From Candidatus Diapherotrites archaeon LH_S9 (GTDB lineage Archaea > B1Sed10-29 > WALL01 > JAGXON01): a DNA stretch of 48,656 nt. Below, piece by piece: positions 15,358 through 23,964 of this stretch (position 1 is its first letter; each line of letters begins with the position of its first letter). The notes beneath the pieces were generated by a model. That model saw nothing but the letters and a program-made list of their open reading frames with translations, had not been told where the DNA came from and did no database searches. Location of the stretch: the NCBI GenBank assembly GCA_023659865.1, contig JAGXON010000006.1, positions 1 through 48,656 of the forward strand. The letters are read 5' to 3'. A program made the position numbers and the translations under genes.

Positions 15358-16614
15358 ATGAAAACTATTAAAGACCTCAAACCAACAGAAAAAGAAAAAG
15401 AAAAGGAATCAGGGCTAGTTAAAAAGATAAAGAGTAAGATAAAAAAAATAAGCGGAAAAAACGCCGTTCTAGTCGGATCAGTCGCAAAAAAAACGTGCTT
15501 AAGCGGAGACAAAGACCTAGACATATTCATATTGTTCGACAAAAACGTTCCAAGAGAAAAACTGGAAAAAGAAGGCCTTGAAATCGGGAAAAAAGTGTGC
15601 GAATCTCTGGGAGAAGAAGCAGAAGTACACTACGCAGAACACCCTTACACCAAAACCAGCGCGGAAGGCTACGACATAGACCTAGTTCCGTGCTACAAAA
15701 TAGAGAAAGGCGAGAAAATCATTTCAGCAGTCGACAGAAGCCCACTACACACTGAATACGTTAAAAACAACCTGGAAAACCCAAACCAGACCAGGCTCCT
15801 GAAACAATTCCTGAAAGAAATAGATGCCTACGGAGCAAAGATAAGTTCAGAAGGATTTTCAGGCTACTTAGCCGAACTGCTCACCATAAAATACGGTTCA
15901 TTCAAAAAAGTGCTCGAGAACGCGGCCAACTGGAACAAGAGAGAAGTCATAGATCTTGAGAACCATCGTAAGTCAGAAGAGCTGAAAAAAGAGTTCAAAG
16001 ACAACCTGATAGTCATGGATCCAGTAGACAAAAGAAGGAACGTGGCGGCTGCAGTCAGTAAAGAAAACTACGCTAAATTTATTTTGATGGCCCGACAGTA
16101 TCTTAAGAACGATGAAATTCCTGAAAAAACAGGGATAGAGAAGAATAGAGGAAAAATTTACGTTCTGAACTGGGACATAGAAAAAGAGATTCCTGAAGTC
16201 CTATGGGGCCAATTAAGACGTTTCAAGAAAAAGTTAGTCAAAAGCCTTGAAAGACACGAATTCAATGTCCTGGACTCGCTGTCATGGACTGACTCAGAGG
16301 AAAAAGCTCAGATAATCATCGAACTAGAAGTATGGGATTTGCCCGAAGTCAACGACCATGAAGGACCACCAATATACGACAGAAAGCACATGAAACAATT
16401 CCTGCAGAAGTACGATAAAGTCATGTTCAAAGGCGAGAAAGTCGTGACCGAAAGAAAAAGAAGATTCACAAAAGCAATCCAGATCATTGAAAAACTGTTA
16501 AAAGAAGTCCCCTCCCACCTAGCAGAATACAATCCCAAAATACTCGAGGATAAAAAAGCTCTTAAAACAGAAGTAGGCCAAAAGTACTCGAAGAAGCTCT
16601 GGAGGATCAAGTGA
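15358..16614 (+). CDS. cca: CCA tRNA nucleotidyltransferase, archaeal class I
   Basis: Adds or repairs the CCA end of tRNAs; none of the tRNA genes here encode CCA. The nucleotidyltransferase motif GSVAKKTCLSGDKDLDIFI supplies the GS and DxD residues, with the third acidic residue in YDIDLVP. Length (418) is typical. The last 74 codons plus the stop and the start of asnS are repeated in tandem just downstream (275-bp period). The gene itself is intact. Confidence 0.93.
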   Translation: MKTIKDLKPTEKEKEKESGLVKKIKSKIKKISGKNAVLVGSVAKKTCLSGDKDLDIFILFDKNVPREKLEKEGLEIGKKVCESLGEEAEVHYAEHPYTKTSAEGYDIDLVPCYKIEKGEKIISAVDRSPLHTEYVKNNLENPNQTRLLKQFLKEIDAYGAKISSEGFSGYLAELLTIKYGSFKKVLENAANWNKREVIDLENHRKSEELKKEFKDNLIVMDPVDKRRNVAAAVSKENYAKFILMARQYLKNDEIPEKTGIEKNRGKIYVLNWDIEKEIPEVLWGQLRRFKKKLVKSLERHEFNVLDSLSWTDSEEKAQIIIELEVWDLPEVNDHEGPPIYDRKHMKQFLQKYDKVMFKGEKVVTERKRRFTKAIQIIEKLLKEVPSHLAEYNPKILEDKKALKTEVGQKYSKKLWRIK

Positions 16615-16934
16615 TCGAAATGGATTTCAAGAAGATAAAGGAAGCAAAAAAAGACAAAAAGAGAATGAAACAATTCCTGCAGAAGTACGATAAGGTCATG
16701 TTCAAAGGCGAGAAAGTCGTGACCGAAAGAAAAAGAAGATTCACAAAAGCAATCCAGATCATTGAAAAACTGTTAAAAGAAGTCCCCTCCCACCTAGCAG
16801 AATACAATCCCAAAATACTCGAGGATAAAAAAGCTCTTAAAACAGAAGTAGGCCAAAAGTACTCGAAGAAGCTCTGGAGGATCAAGTGATCGAAATGGAT
16901 TTCAAGAAGATAAAGGAAGCAAAAAAAGACAAAG
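16390..16934 (+). repeat. 275-bp tandem duplication across the cca/asnS junction
   Basis: Bases 16390-16659 recur at 16665-16934 with one difference that I can see (a silent A to G in a Lys codon). The unit holds the last 75 codons of cca, the GGAGG ribosome site, the GTG start and about 16 codons of asnS. The junction is A-rich with short matches (GACARAAAG), suggesting slippage or microhomology. Confidence 0.9.
16611..16889 (+). pseudogene. Chimeric 92-codon ORF created by the duplication
   Basis: It begins exactly like asnS (GTG with GGAGG 5 nt upstream, about 17 codons) and then runs in frame into a copy of the cca C-terminus starting MKQFLQKYDKV. It therefore has a working ribosome site and would be translated unless the mRNA is cleaved. 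The product is a short AsnRS leader fused to the CCA-enzyme tail domain. No function is expected; it is a by-product of a recent event. Confidence 0.7.
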
Positions 16935-18169
16935 AAAAAACCGCCTTACGTGGCTGGGTTTACAGGCAGAGAGCAAGCAACAAAGTAGCTTTCATCGTCC
17001 TCAGAGACAATTCAGGCATAATCCAGTGCGTGGCAAAAAAAGGAGACTCTTTCTTCGAAAAAGCAAGCAAAGTAAGCATCGAGTCAAGCATTAAAGTCGA
17101 AGGAAAAGTCAAAGAAGATGAGAGAGCTCCAGGCGGTTACGAGCTACGGCTCACGGGCTTTGAAGTAGTCGGTGAAGCAGAAAGGTTCCCGATCACTCAA
17201 GACCAGTCAAAAGAATTTTTGAGAGATAAGAAACACCTCTGGCTTCGATCAAGGAAGAGCACTGCCATGCTAAAGATAAGGAGCACTATATTTGGAGCGA
17301 TAGATGAATTCTTCCGAAAAAAAGGTTACTACGAGTTCCAGAGTCCGATGTTTGTTTCAACAGCAGCAGAAGGAGGATCAACTCTCTTTGAAGTAGATTA
17401 CTACGACAAGCCAATTTACTTGACGCAAACCTGGCAATTATACGCAGAAGCAGCGATATATTCACTGGAAAAGCTTTACACGATAGCTCCTTCATTCAGG
17501 GCAGAAAAAAGCCGGACATCCCGGCACCTGACCGAGTACTGGCATGCAGAAGTTGAAACTGCTTGGCAAGAATTTGAAGGACTTCAGGAACAAGGAGAAG
17601 AACTCGTTTCATTTATCTGCAAAAAAGTTCTCGAAGAAAACGAAGACGAACTGGACGTTCTAGAAGTCGATAAAGATTACTTGAAAAGCATAGAGCCTCC
17701 TTTCCCTAGATTGAGGTACGAGGAAGCACTTGAATTGCTGGAGGAAGAAGGAATGGAAGTAAAAAAAGGAAAAGATCTTTCGACACCTCAAGAGAAAAAG
17801 TTAACGGAGATACATGACAAGCCAGTGTTCATCACGCACTACCCAAAAAAAATTAAAGCTTTTTACATGAAAGAAGCTCCAGAAGATTCTTCAAAGGTCT
17901 TAGGATACGACTTGCTGGTCCCGCACGTTGGAGAACTTATCGGAGGAAGCGAAAGAGAAGAGGACCAGGAAGAACTGAAAAGAAGGCTGCAGGAGGAAGA
18001 GGAGGATATAGATGAATACGATTGGTTCATGGACACAAGAAAATATGGTTCAGTACCGCACTCCGGATTCGGTTTAGGTGTAGACAGATGCGTTCAATGG
18101 ATTTGCGGGCTTGAAAGCATTCAGGAAGCAATAGGTTTCGCAAGAACTCCTGATAGAGTTAAACCTTGA
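16886..18169 (+). CDS. asnS: Asparaginyl-tRNA synthetase (AspRS/AsnRS class IIb)
   Basis: Charges tRNA-Asn. It has an N-terminal OB-fold anticodon domain (about residues 20-110) and a class IIb catalytic core with motif 2 SFRAEKSRTSRHLTEYWHAE and motif 3 GFGLGVDR. The FRAEKSRTSRHL and ..EGGSTLFEVDYY.. stretches agree with archaeal AsnRS rather than AspRS (which has FRAEEHxTxRHLNE). Length 427 is normal. Start GTG 16886 is chosen for its GGAGG; ATG 16895 is possible. Its first ~16 codons are also present in the chimeric ORF upstream. Confidence 0.87.
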   Translation: MIEMDFKKIKEAKKDKEKTALRGWVYRQRASNKVAFIVLRDNSGIIQCVAKKGDSFFEKASKVSIESSIKVEGKVKEDERAPGGYELRLTGFEVVGEAERFPITQDQSKEFLRDKKHLWLRSRKSTAMLKIRSTIFGAIDEFFRKKGYYEFQSPMFVSTAAEGGSTLFEVDYYDKPIYLTQTWQLYAEAAIYSLEKLYTIAPSFRAEKSRTSRHLTEYWHAEVETAWQEFEGLQEQGEELVSFICKKVLEENEDELDVLEVDKDYLKSIEPPFPRLRYEEALELLEEEGMEVKKGKDLSTPQEKKLTEIHDKPVFITHYPKKIKAFYMKEAPEDSSKVLGYDLLVPHVGELIGGSEREEDQEELKRRLQEEEEDIDEYDWFMDTRKYGSVPHSGFGLGVDRCVQWICGLESIQEAIGFARTPDRVKP

Positions 18170-18170
18170 T

Positions 18171-21100
18171 TTAAGATTCTTCAAGGTATCCAATAATATC
18201 GTCAAAAGCTTTCAAAATCTTTTCAGTTTTTTCCTTGGCTTCTTTTTCAGATTTTTTTGTCTTTTTTCTGCTTTTTTCTTCTTTTTTGGATGCAAGCCTT
18301 TTTCTGAGCTCTTCTGCCCTTGAAACTTTTTCTTTTTCTTTCTTAGCCTGAAGCTTTTTTCTTGGCTTTTCGGTTTCCGAGACTTCTTCCACTAGTTGAC
18401 TTATATTCTTCTTTTGTGTTTTTCCTTCAGCTATTTTTGAGTACTTAACGAGTTTTTCTGGTTTTATTCCTATTCTTGCAGCTTCTCTGACGATCTCTTC
18501 TTTTAGAGTTTCTTCTGCTTCTTTTCTGGTAACTTCTTTTGGAAGTCCTGATTCTATAACTTCTTTAACAGCCCACTCGAAAAATTCTTGTTGTCTTTCA
18601 TCTATTTCAGATTGTCTTCGTCTTATTTCGTGTTCTGATTTTTCTTTTAGAACCTTTGAATCTGTTTTGCTTTTTAGTTCTTTTATTGAATTTATTTCTC
18701 CGGATACTTTACTTATTGGAGATGTTCCAAGGTCTTCAGAAACGAATTTCGCGATTTTGGCAAGGCTGTGAGGAGTTAAATTGATTTTCTTGAGGTATTT
18801 GGCTGCTTCCTCCCCTACCTTCTCATTTATTTTCTCCGGGTTCACCTCTCTTATTCTCTTTAAGTCTATTCCTACTGCCTCTTTTATCATTTTCACTAAC
18901 TTGTTATCAAGTACTGATTGAGGTAGACCGGAGTCAACAGCGGTTTGTATAATCCAATCCAAAAGGTCTGTCTTTCTTTTGTCGAAAACTTTTTCTCTTT
19001 TCTTTATCTGTTTCTTTGCTCTTTGATCGAGTAGTTTCACTTTTGTGTTTTCTGAGGCTTTTTTCAGTCCTTTTATTTCTGCGATCAGTTCTTTTACAGG
19101 TCTTTCTTTCAACTCGTTTTTTTCAGACAGGCGGACGTACAGAACAAAGTTCCTTGGTTTTAAGCCGAATTCTTTTGTGCGGTTCAAGACTTCTGGTTCA
19201 AGCGCTTTCTTGATCTCTTTTTCTACTGGGCGTTCCTTTAGTTCTGCTTCTTTTGTTTTGTTCTCCAGCCAGTCGAACACTTGGTCTGGCTTGTTTTTCA
19301 GAATACTTTCTCTTCTATCTATTTCTTGTTTAATTTTTTTTCTAAAGGATTGGAGGGGTGTTGAATCTCTTAATTGTTTGAGTGTGGTTACGTCTTCTAT
19401 GGTGTTGTTTACTCCTTCTGATTTTATTTTTTTCTTAGTTTTCTCTGTGGATTTGACGAAGTTAACAAAATTCCAGGGGTTTAAACCTATTTTTTTTATT
19501 TGCTGGAAAGTGGTTTTTCTGAAGAGCTTTTTTGCTTTTCTCTTGGTTAATTCGCCTGAAAATTTTGTTACTTTTTCTTCCAGCCATTTCAAGAAATCAA
19601 GGTTTCTTTCATCCAAGTGTTTTTCTCTTTTTCTTATCTGATTTTTTATATCTTTTTTAAAGAATTCCTGCTTTTTTTCAGGTTCTAGTTTTTTTAGTTC
19701 TTCAAGGTCTGAGATTAATTCCCCTATTTTCTTTGATGGTTCAATTTCTTCTTTTGTGAATTCTGTTAGTTTTGAAATGCTTTTTATTTTGAATCCAAGT
19801 CTTTTTGATTGTTTTAGTGTTTCTTTGCCTAGCTTTTCTTTGATTACTTCTTCAGACGGTTCTTTCATTTCCGTGGCCTGTTCTTTTAGGTACTCATAGA
19901 TTTGTTTTTTCTTTGTGTCTAGAATGTTTTCTCTTTGACTTATTTTTTCCTGGATTCTTTGTTTGAAGAGTTTGGATTCTGTCTTGTTCAGAAGTTTTCT
20001 TAGGCTTGATAGTTCTTCTATTATGATCCATGGATTATCTTTCTTGATTTCTTCCGGTGTTTTTCCCGTTAGATGAAGGTATTTAACTAGGTTTTCAGGG
20101 TTTAATTTTAACTCTTCCATTCTACAGATTACTTCGCTCGCTAGTTCTCTCTCTGCTTCTTCTTTGCTGAAGGTTCCGGTTAATTCAGATTCTTTCACTG
20201 CTTTTACAAGCCAGTCAAAAAGTTCGTTGACTCTTTCATCTAGAATTTGGTTTCTTCTGGCTATTTCTTTGTCTACTCTGTTTTTGAAAAAGTCTTTTTT
20301 TGCTCTTTTCTTGAAATCTTTTAGTTGCTTGACTTCTTCTACTACTTCTCCGATTGTTTCCTGTTTCAATCCTTTTTTTGTCTCTATTTTACTGAGTTTT
20401 ACGAATTCAGGTAGAGGTACTTCAAGTCTTTTTATTTCAATGAATGTTTCGTCTTCAAGTTTTTCTTTCAGTTCTTTTTTTGTGTTTTCTTCTGAAATGT
20501 CTGCTTCTCCAACTTGTTGGACGAGCCAGTTGAAAAGTTCTTCTTTTTTTCTTAAGAGTATTTTTCTTCTTCTTTCTATCTCTTTTTCTTCTTTTTGAGA
20601 AAAGAAGTCAGATTCTGTTTTTTCCTTAAGTTCTTTCAGCTCTCTTACTTCTTTGATTAAAACTTTAATTTCTTTTTCTTCGAGAAGTTTTTCTTCGTGG
20701 TACGATAAGTAGTCTAAAAAAGTTTCAGAATCTACGCCTATATCCTCTAGGGATCTCAAAACTCCCTCGCTCAATTGTTTCTTTTCTTCAGGTTCTTTTT
20801 CTTGTTTTCCAACAGATGCTTTAAGTTTTTCGAAGAAACTTTTTTCCTCTTCTTTTTTCTCCGTGTGTAAGAAATCTTTTTCTTCAGCTTCTTTCAACAG
20901 CCATTGAAAAACTTCTTCTTTTCTTCTTCGAAGAATTGAATCTCTTCTCTTTATTTGCTCATCTAATTTATCTTCCAGTATCGGGAACTCAGTTCTTTCT
21001 TTCAGCTCTTTAAGTTTCTTCATCTCCATCATAACTTTCTTTACTTCTTTTGCTCCTATCGTGGAAACGGATTCTCCTGCTAATAGGCTGTAACCTAGAG

Positions 21101-22088
21101 ATACATGTGTTTTTATCCCCTCCATTTCAGCAAGTTCTCCAGTAGAAAATCCTTTTTCTTCAAGAAGAGAATCTACTTTTCTCGTAAATCCTTTTTGAGC
21201 TCTTTTCCCCCCCCATAACGTAGGTATAACGCGGTATATAGTTTCGATCAAACCTGTTCTTTTTTCAATACTCTTTATAGTTTCTTTATCAAGTTCTCTT
21301 AAGTCAGAGATTGCCGAGTTTATAGCTCTCTTTTTTAGAGCTATTTTGCTCAAAATAGTTTTTTTGTACTCCCCTGCATCTATCTCAGGAACTTTCTTTT
21401 TTTCAATAGCTTTCTCAGGCTTTTCTTCTTCAGGAACAACATCTATTTCTTGCTTTACGTCAGCCAATTTTTCTCTGAATTCATCCAGGTCAAATTCTTT
21501 TTCCTTGGCCCTTCCTTTAACAACTTCTGTATGAATTGAGTCTATCAACCTCTCCATGTCTAAGGGTAAAGAAGCATAGTTCCCTGTAGTTTCTTTAACG
21601 TGCACGTTATCACGCCAGTCCACTACTTCAGCCCAAAGCTTATACCTTCTTCCTTTTACCACGCACTTGATGCTGATCTCGTACCTGGATGATTTTGCTC
21701 TCATAAGGTAAACAAAGTTTTTTGCTTTTCCTTCCTCAGCGTCTTTTAGAATACCTTTCCAGAAAAGAATTGGTTCCGGGAAATCAACTATTATAGACGA
21801 TGCTCCTTCGCCAAAACTTTTGTAAAAAGATGAAAACGAATTCAAAACCCTTAGATTGATAAAAACGTACTTGTAGAAACGTATAACTGAGAAAAAAGCC
21901 GTAATGAACAGTATGGCAGGAGAAAATATTACAAGGTACTGTATGGTTAACGAAAAAACTCCTGCGTAAATGCCTAGTCCTAAAAAGACTGCTCCAAAGA
22001 CTATGAAGGTTACGAGAAAATTAGGGAGCATGGCGTTGAAGAGCATTTTCTGGAGCTTGAGCGGGCTCAAATTTTTATGTAACTTCAT
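18171..22088 (-). CDS. Giant membrane-anchored repeat protein
   Basis: About 1305 residues from the ATG at 22088; the frame extends to 22163 but would then run over the divergent gene start. Near the N-terminus are two transmembrane segments (PNFLVTFIVFGAVFLGLGIY and YLVIFSPAILFITAFFSVI), followed by a small folded region and an acidic linker. From about 21050 to 18405 the chain is about eight degenerate repeats of 100-130 residues, each with a helix like LKELKEKT, then EIxRRxxILxxR, then FDWL, then a GLxPxNFVKY-like end. A Lys/Glu-rich tail closes it. I know no family with this repeat. A membrane-tethered scaffold, adhesin-like fibre or structural protein is possible. It ends 1 bp from convergent asnS. 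Confidence 0.75.
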   Translation of the reverse strand: MKLHKNLSPLKLQKMLFNAMLPNFLVTFIVFGAVFLGLGIYAGVFSLTIQYLVIFSPAILFITAFFSVIRFYKYVFINLRVLNSFSSFYKSFGEGASSIIVDFPEPILFWKGILKDAEEGKAKNFVYLMRAKSSRYEISIKCVVKGRRYKLWAEVVDWRDNVHVKETTGNYASLPLDMERLIDSIHTEVVKGRAKEKEFDLDEFREKLADVKQEIDVVPEEEKPEKAIEKKKVPEIDAGEYKKTILSKIALKKRAINSAISDLRELDKETIKSIEKRTGLIETIYRVIPTLWGGKRAQKGFTRKVDSLLEEKGFSTGELAEMEGIKTHVSLGYSLLAGESVSTIGAKEVKKVMMEMKKLKELKERTEFPILEDKLDEQIKRRDSILRRRKEEVFQWLLKEAEEKDFLHTEKKEEEKSFFEKLKASVGKQEKEPEEKKQLSEGVLRSLEDIGVDSETFLDYLSYHEEKLLEEKEIKVLIKEVRELKELKEKTESDFFSQKEEKEIERRRKILLRKKEELFNWLVQQVGEADISEENTKKELKEKLEDETFIEIKRLEVPLPEFVKLSKIETKKGLKQETIGEVVEEVKQLKDFKKRAKKDFFKNRVDKEIARRNQILDERVNELFDWLVKAVKESELTGTFSKEEAERELASEVICRMEELKLNPENLVKYLHLTGKTPEEIKKDNPWIIIEELSSLRKLLNKTESKLFKQRIQEKISQRENILDTKKKQIYEYLKEQATEMKEPSEEVIKEKLGKETLKQSKRLGFKIKSISKLTEFTKEEIEPSKKIGELISDLEELKKLEPEKKQEFFKKDIKNQIRKREKHLDERNLDFLKWLEEKVTKFSGELTKRKAKKLFRKTTFQQIKKIGLNPWNFVNFVKSTEKTKKKIKSEGVNNTIEDVTTLKQLRDSTPLQSFRKKIKQEIDRRESILKNKPDQVFDWLENKTKEAELKERPVEKEIKKALEPEVLNRTKEFGLKPRNFVLYVRLSEKNELKERPVKELIAEIKGLKKASENTKVKLLDQRAKKQIKKREKVFDKRKTDLLDWIIQTAVDSGLPQSVLDNKLVKMIKEAVGIDLKRIREVNPEKINEKVGEEAAKYLKKINLTPHSLAKIAKFVSEDLGTSPISKVSGEINSIKELKSKTDSKVLKEKSEHEIRRRQSEIDERQQEFFEWAVKEVIESGLPKEVTRKEAEETLKEEIVREAARIGIKPEKLVKYSKIAEGKTQKKNISQLVEEVSETEKPRKKLQAKKEKEKVSRAEELRKRLASKKEEKSRKKTKKSEKEAKEKTEKILKAFDDIIGYLEES
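18405..21050 (-). repeat. Eight degenerate ~110-residue protein repeats
   Basis: Units begin near KKLKELKERTE, RELKELKEKTE, KQLKDFKKRAK, SSLRKLLNKTE, EELKKLEPEKK, TTLKQLRDSTP, KGLKKASENTK and NSIKELKSKTD. Each is followed 12-20 residues later by an I-x-[RKQ]-R motif and then a [FLY]-x-[WY]-[LIA] motif. Divergence is high, so the repeats are old and the DNA is not repetitive. Confidence 0.75.
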
Positions 22089-22135
22089 CAGAAAAAGTAT
22101 TACAAGCAACTTATTTAACTTTTTTAGGTGATTCA

Positions 22136-22555
22136 ATGAAAAAAGGCATGGCATTCGGTTCATTCAGAGTCCTTCACCCAGGACACCTCCACTATCTGCA
22201 GAAAGCAAAACAAAAATGCGATAAATTAGTGGTAGTAGTAGCAACAGACAAAAACATAAGAAAGACGAAAGGAGAACCAATAATACCGGAAGGACAAAGA
22301 CTTGAATTGATAAAAGCCCTTAAACCGGTTGACAAAGCAATAATCGGAAGCAATACAGACATGTACCAGCCAGTAAAGGAAGAAAACCCTGATATACTCG
22401 TGCTAGGTCCGGATCAAGAAGTTAGCGAGGAAAAAATAAGAAAAGAGCTAGAAAAACGTGATCTAGATCCTGCAATAATCCGTTTAGACAAAAGAACCAG
22501 TGAAGAACTTCATGAGACAAGCAAGATAATCAAGAAGATTACAAATCGGTTCTAG
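22136..22555 (+). CDS. RibL-like FAD synthetase (cytidylyltransferase family)
   Basis: A 139-residue single-domain nucleotidyltransferase with FGSFRVLHPGHLHYL (the HxGH motif) and a C-terminal DKRTSEELHETSKI segment that stands in for the ISST[KR] motif. Archaeal RibL makes FAD from FMN and ATP and has this size and pattern, though sequence alone cannot exclude a glycerol-3-phosphate cytidylyltransferase. The start has GGTGAT 4 nt upstream. It is divergent from the giant repeat protein. Confidence 0.78.
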   Translation: MKKGMAFGSFRVLHPGHLHYLQKAKQKCDKLVVVVATDKNIRKTKGEPIIPEGQRLELIKALKPVDKAIIGSNTDMYQPVKEENPDILVLGPDQEVSEEKIRKELEKRDLDPAIIRLDKRTSEELHETSKIIKKITNRF

Positions 22556-22566
22556 AAAGAAGTAAG

Positions 22567-22679
22567 CGCCCCTGCCGGGAATTTCTTTAATTCACGGAAC
22601 ACTCTCGTCCCGCAAAATTTTTCGAACCCGGGCCTACAGCTCCGCAAGCTGTTGTTCTATCCGGCTATACTACAGGGGC
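22567..22679 (-). tRNA. tRNA-Arg(GCG) with an intron in the T-loop
   Basis: The minus strand folds into a cloverleaf: acceptor GCCCCTG/CAGGGGC, anticodon arm ACAGC-TTGCGGA-GCTGT (anticodon GCG), T-stem CCGGG/CCCGG, discriminator G. The 47 nt between the T-stem strands (22580-22626) are 40 more than a normal 7-nt T-loop. The insert forms its own hairpin (TTTGCGGGA with TTCCGTGAA). Removing it gives a standard 73-nt tRNA. CCA is not encoded. Confidence 0.88.
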
Positions 22680-22837
22680 ATCCGCAACACTTTCTTCTAA
22701 GCTGAAGACGAAGTGCGCTGAACTCGCCTGCATCATTTAAAAACATGATCGAATAAAACTGTAACAGTTCTTGGAAACATAGTTTTTTAAGTTCAAGAAA
22801 ACGAAACTTTCAAGAATTATTAGAAAAAGTGATTTTA

Positions 22838-22993
22838 ATGAAGTGCACATCATGCAACAAAGAAGTGACAGACGATTACGTTAGTTTCCCGTGCCCTGAT
22901 TGCGGTACAAAAATAGTCAGGTGCTACTCTTGCAGAGAGCTATCAACAAAGTACAGCTGTCCTAACCCAGAATGCAGTTTCGAGGGACCGTAA
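22838..22993 (+). CDS. Small zinc-ribbon protein (HVO_2753-like) upstream of aEF1B
   Basis: A 51-codon frame with four CxxC-type knuckles: CTSC, CPDC, CYSC and CPNPEC. This is the short archaeal Zn-ribbon protein thought to act in translation, and it is usually found beside the aEF1B gene, as here (13 nt away). Start ATG 22838 has GTGAT about 4 nt upstream. Likely co-transcribed with aEF1B; a TATA-like TTTTTTAAG is near 22783. Confidence 0.88.
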   Translation: MKCTSCNKEVTDDYVSFPCPDCGTKIVRCYSCRELSTKYSCPNPECSFEGP

Positions 22994-23006
22994 AGGAGAT
23001 GAAAGA

Positions 23007-23258
23007 ATGGGAGAAGTTATAGCAGAAATCAAGTTACTTCCTTCTGAAGACACTGACTTCGAGGAAATGAAGTCAAAAGTCCAGGAAACAGTTAAAGCAG
23101 AAAGACTTCAGGAAATACCAATAGCATTCGGCCTTAAGGCCGTGAAAGTTACTGTAAAAGTTCCTGACGCGGAAGGAGGAACCGAAGAAATCGAAAAAGA
23201 TTTAGGCAACTTGAATGAAGTCAGGAGTGTTAAGGTAGTAGGTTTAGGGAAGACCTAA
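23007..23258 (+). CDS. ef1b: Translation elongation factor aEF1B (EF-1 beta)
   Basis: The 83-residue protein is the archaeal guanine nucleotide exchange factor for aEF1A. It shows the start VIAEIKLLPSEDTDFEEM, the central IPIAFGLKAV motif and the end VRSVKVVGLGK that define the family. GGAGA stands 7 nt before the ATG. It overlaps the convergent Mut7-C gene by 4 bp through shared stop codons (CTAA). Confidence 0.95.
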   Translation: MGEVIAEIKLLPSEDTDFEEMKSKVQETVKAERLQEIPIAFGLKAVKVTVKVPDAEGGTEEIEKDLGNLNEVRSVKVVGLGKT

Positions 23259-23674
23259 GGAACTTCTTTAAAAACTTTTCTTATTTTTTTCCAGTGACTG
23301 CCCTTCCAGTACTTCTGACCACAGTCTAAGCATCTCCAGCCATTTTCGACTCCTTCAGGCAGTCCTTTAGTCGTTTCCTCTAGTTTCCCGTTGCATAAAG
23401 AGCATCTTCTTGGCTTTATGCTCCAGTCAATATCGAACTCTTTACCTATCAACCTTAACTGATCTTTAAGATCATCTGGAACCAGTAAAACGTTTTCTTT
23501 TCTTTCCGAAAGCTCTTTATCTCGAGTTAAAACAACTCTGTTCTCTGAAACAGCTTTTTCAAGTATTTCGTCGTCTGAAATGTTTTTAGGAGCTAGTTCA
23601 ACGTCTTGACCAGCGATCCTCAGCCATCTCGCTAGTTTCCCTAGCATAGTATCGGAAAGGAAGTAATGCATCAA
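23255..23674 (-). CDS. Mut7-C RNase-domain protein (PIN-like with zinc ribbon)
   Basis: A 139-residue Mut7-C/DUF82 family protein: N-terminal DTMLGKLARWLRIAGQDV, a VVLTRDKEL acidic motif typical of PIN-like nucleases, then a C-terminal zinc ribbon (CSLCNGK and CLDCGQKYW). The family is predicted to cleave RNA; its archaeal target is unknown. Two ATGs at the start (MMHYF) are equally possible. Confidence 0.88.
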   Translation of the reverse strand: MMHYFLSDTMLGKLARWLRIAGQDVELAPKNISDDEILEKAVSENRVVLTRDKELSERKENVLLVPDDLKDQLRLIGKEFDIDWSIKPRRCSLCNGKLEETTKGLPEGVENGWRCLDCGQKYWKGSHWKKIRKVFKEVP

Positions 23675-23692
23675 CAGTTTAGTGGGAAAAAA

Positions 23693-23701
23693 CTTTTAAA
23701 A
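23693..23701 (+). promoter_or_regulatory. TATA box of the DUF202 gene
   Basis: CTTTTAAAA centred 28 bp before ATG 23725; this supports that ATG as a leaderless start over the TTG at 23707. Confidence 0.5.
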
Positions 23702-23724
23702 TCCAGTTGGTTAAGCTAAAACGT

Positions 23725-23952
23725 ATGGTAAACCAAGAAGTTTGGAAGACCTTGATGGCGAACGAGAGGACAATGCTACAGTACGCGATGACCGCTTTAC
23801 TAGTAATCGGTCTAGGATTCTACTTATCAAGAATGAAGTGGGTCGCAGGATTCCTGATGGCGGTTGGAGTGATGCTAGCTTTGAACGGAGTACTGAACTA
23901 CTTGATTAGAAGGAAAAAAGTACTGGAAGAGAACAAGGGAAAAACGTTCTGA
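23725..23952 (+). CDS. DUF202 small membrane protein
   Basis: About 75 residues with the DUF202 signature WKTLMANERTMLQYAMTALL followed by two transmembrane helices and a basic tail. DUF202 proteins are membrane components of unknown role, sometimes linked to VTC-type domains. The leaderless ATG is preferred because of the TATA box spacing. Confidence 0.82.
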   Translation: MVNQEVWKTLMANERTMLQYAMTALLVIGLGFYLSRMKWVAGFLMAVGVMLALNGVLNYLIRRKKVLEENKGKTF

Positions 23953-23964
23953 TCAAGTCCTTTC

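Noticed and set aside
16886-18169. Calling the gene AspRS
   Set aside because: The motif 2 region (FRAEKSRTSRHLTE) fits AsnRS, though a non-discriminating role cannot be fully excluded.
19045-19641. 198-codon plus-strand frame inside the giant repeat gene
   Set aside because: Antisense shadow of Lys/Glu-rich codons, giving Phe/Ser/Leu-rich nonsense; no ribosome site.
22089-22163. Longer start for the giant repeat protein
   Set aside because: It would overlap the divergent RibL-like gene start and its ribosome site; ATG 22088 leads directly into the membrane helices.
22690-22745. C/D box RNA next to tRNA-Arg
   Set aside because: CTGA occurs twice but no C box is placed correctly on the same strand.
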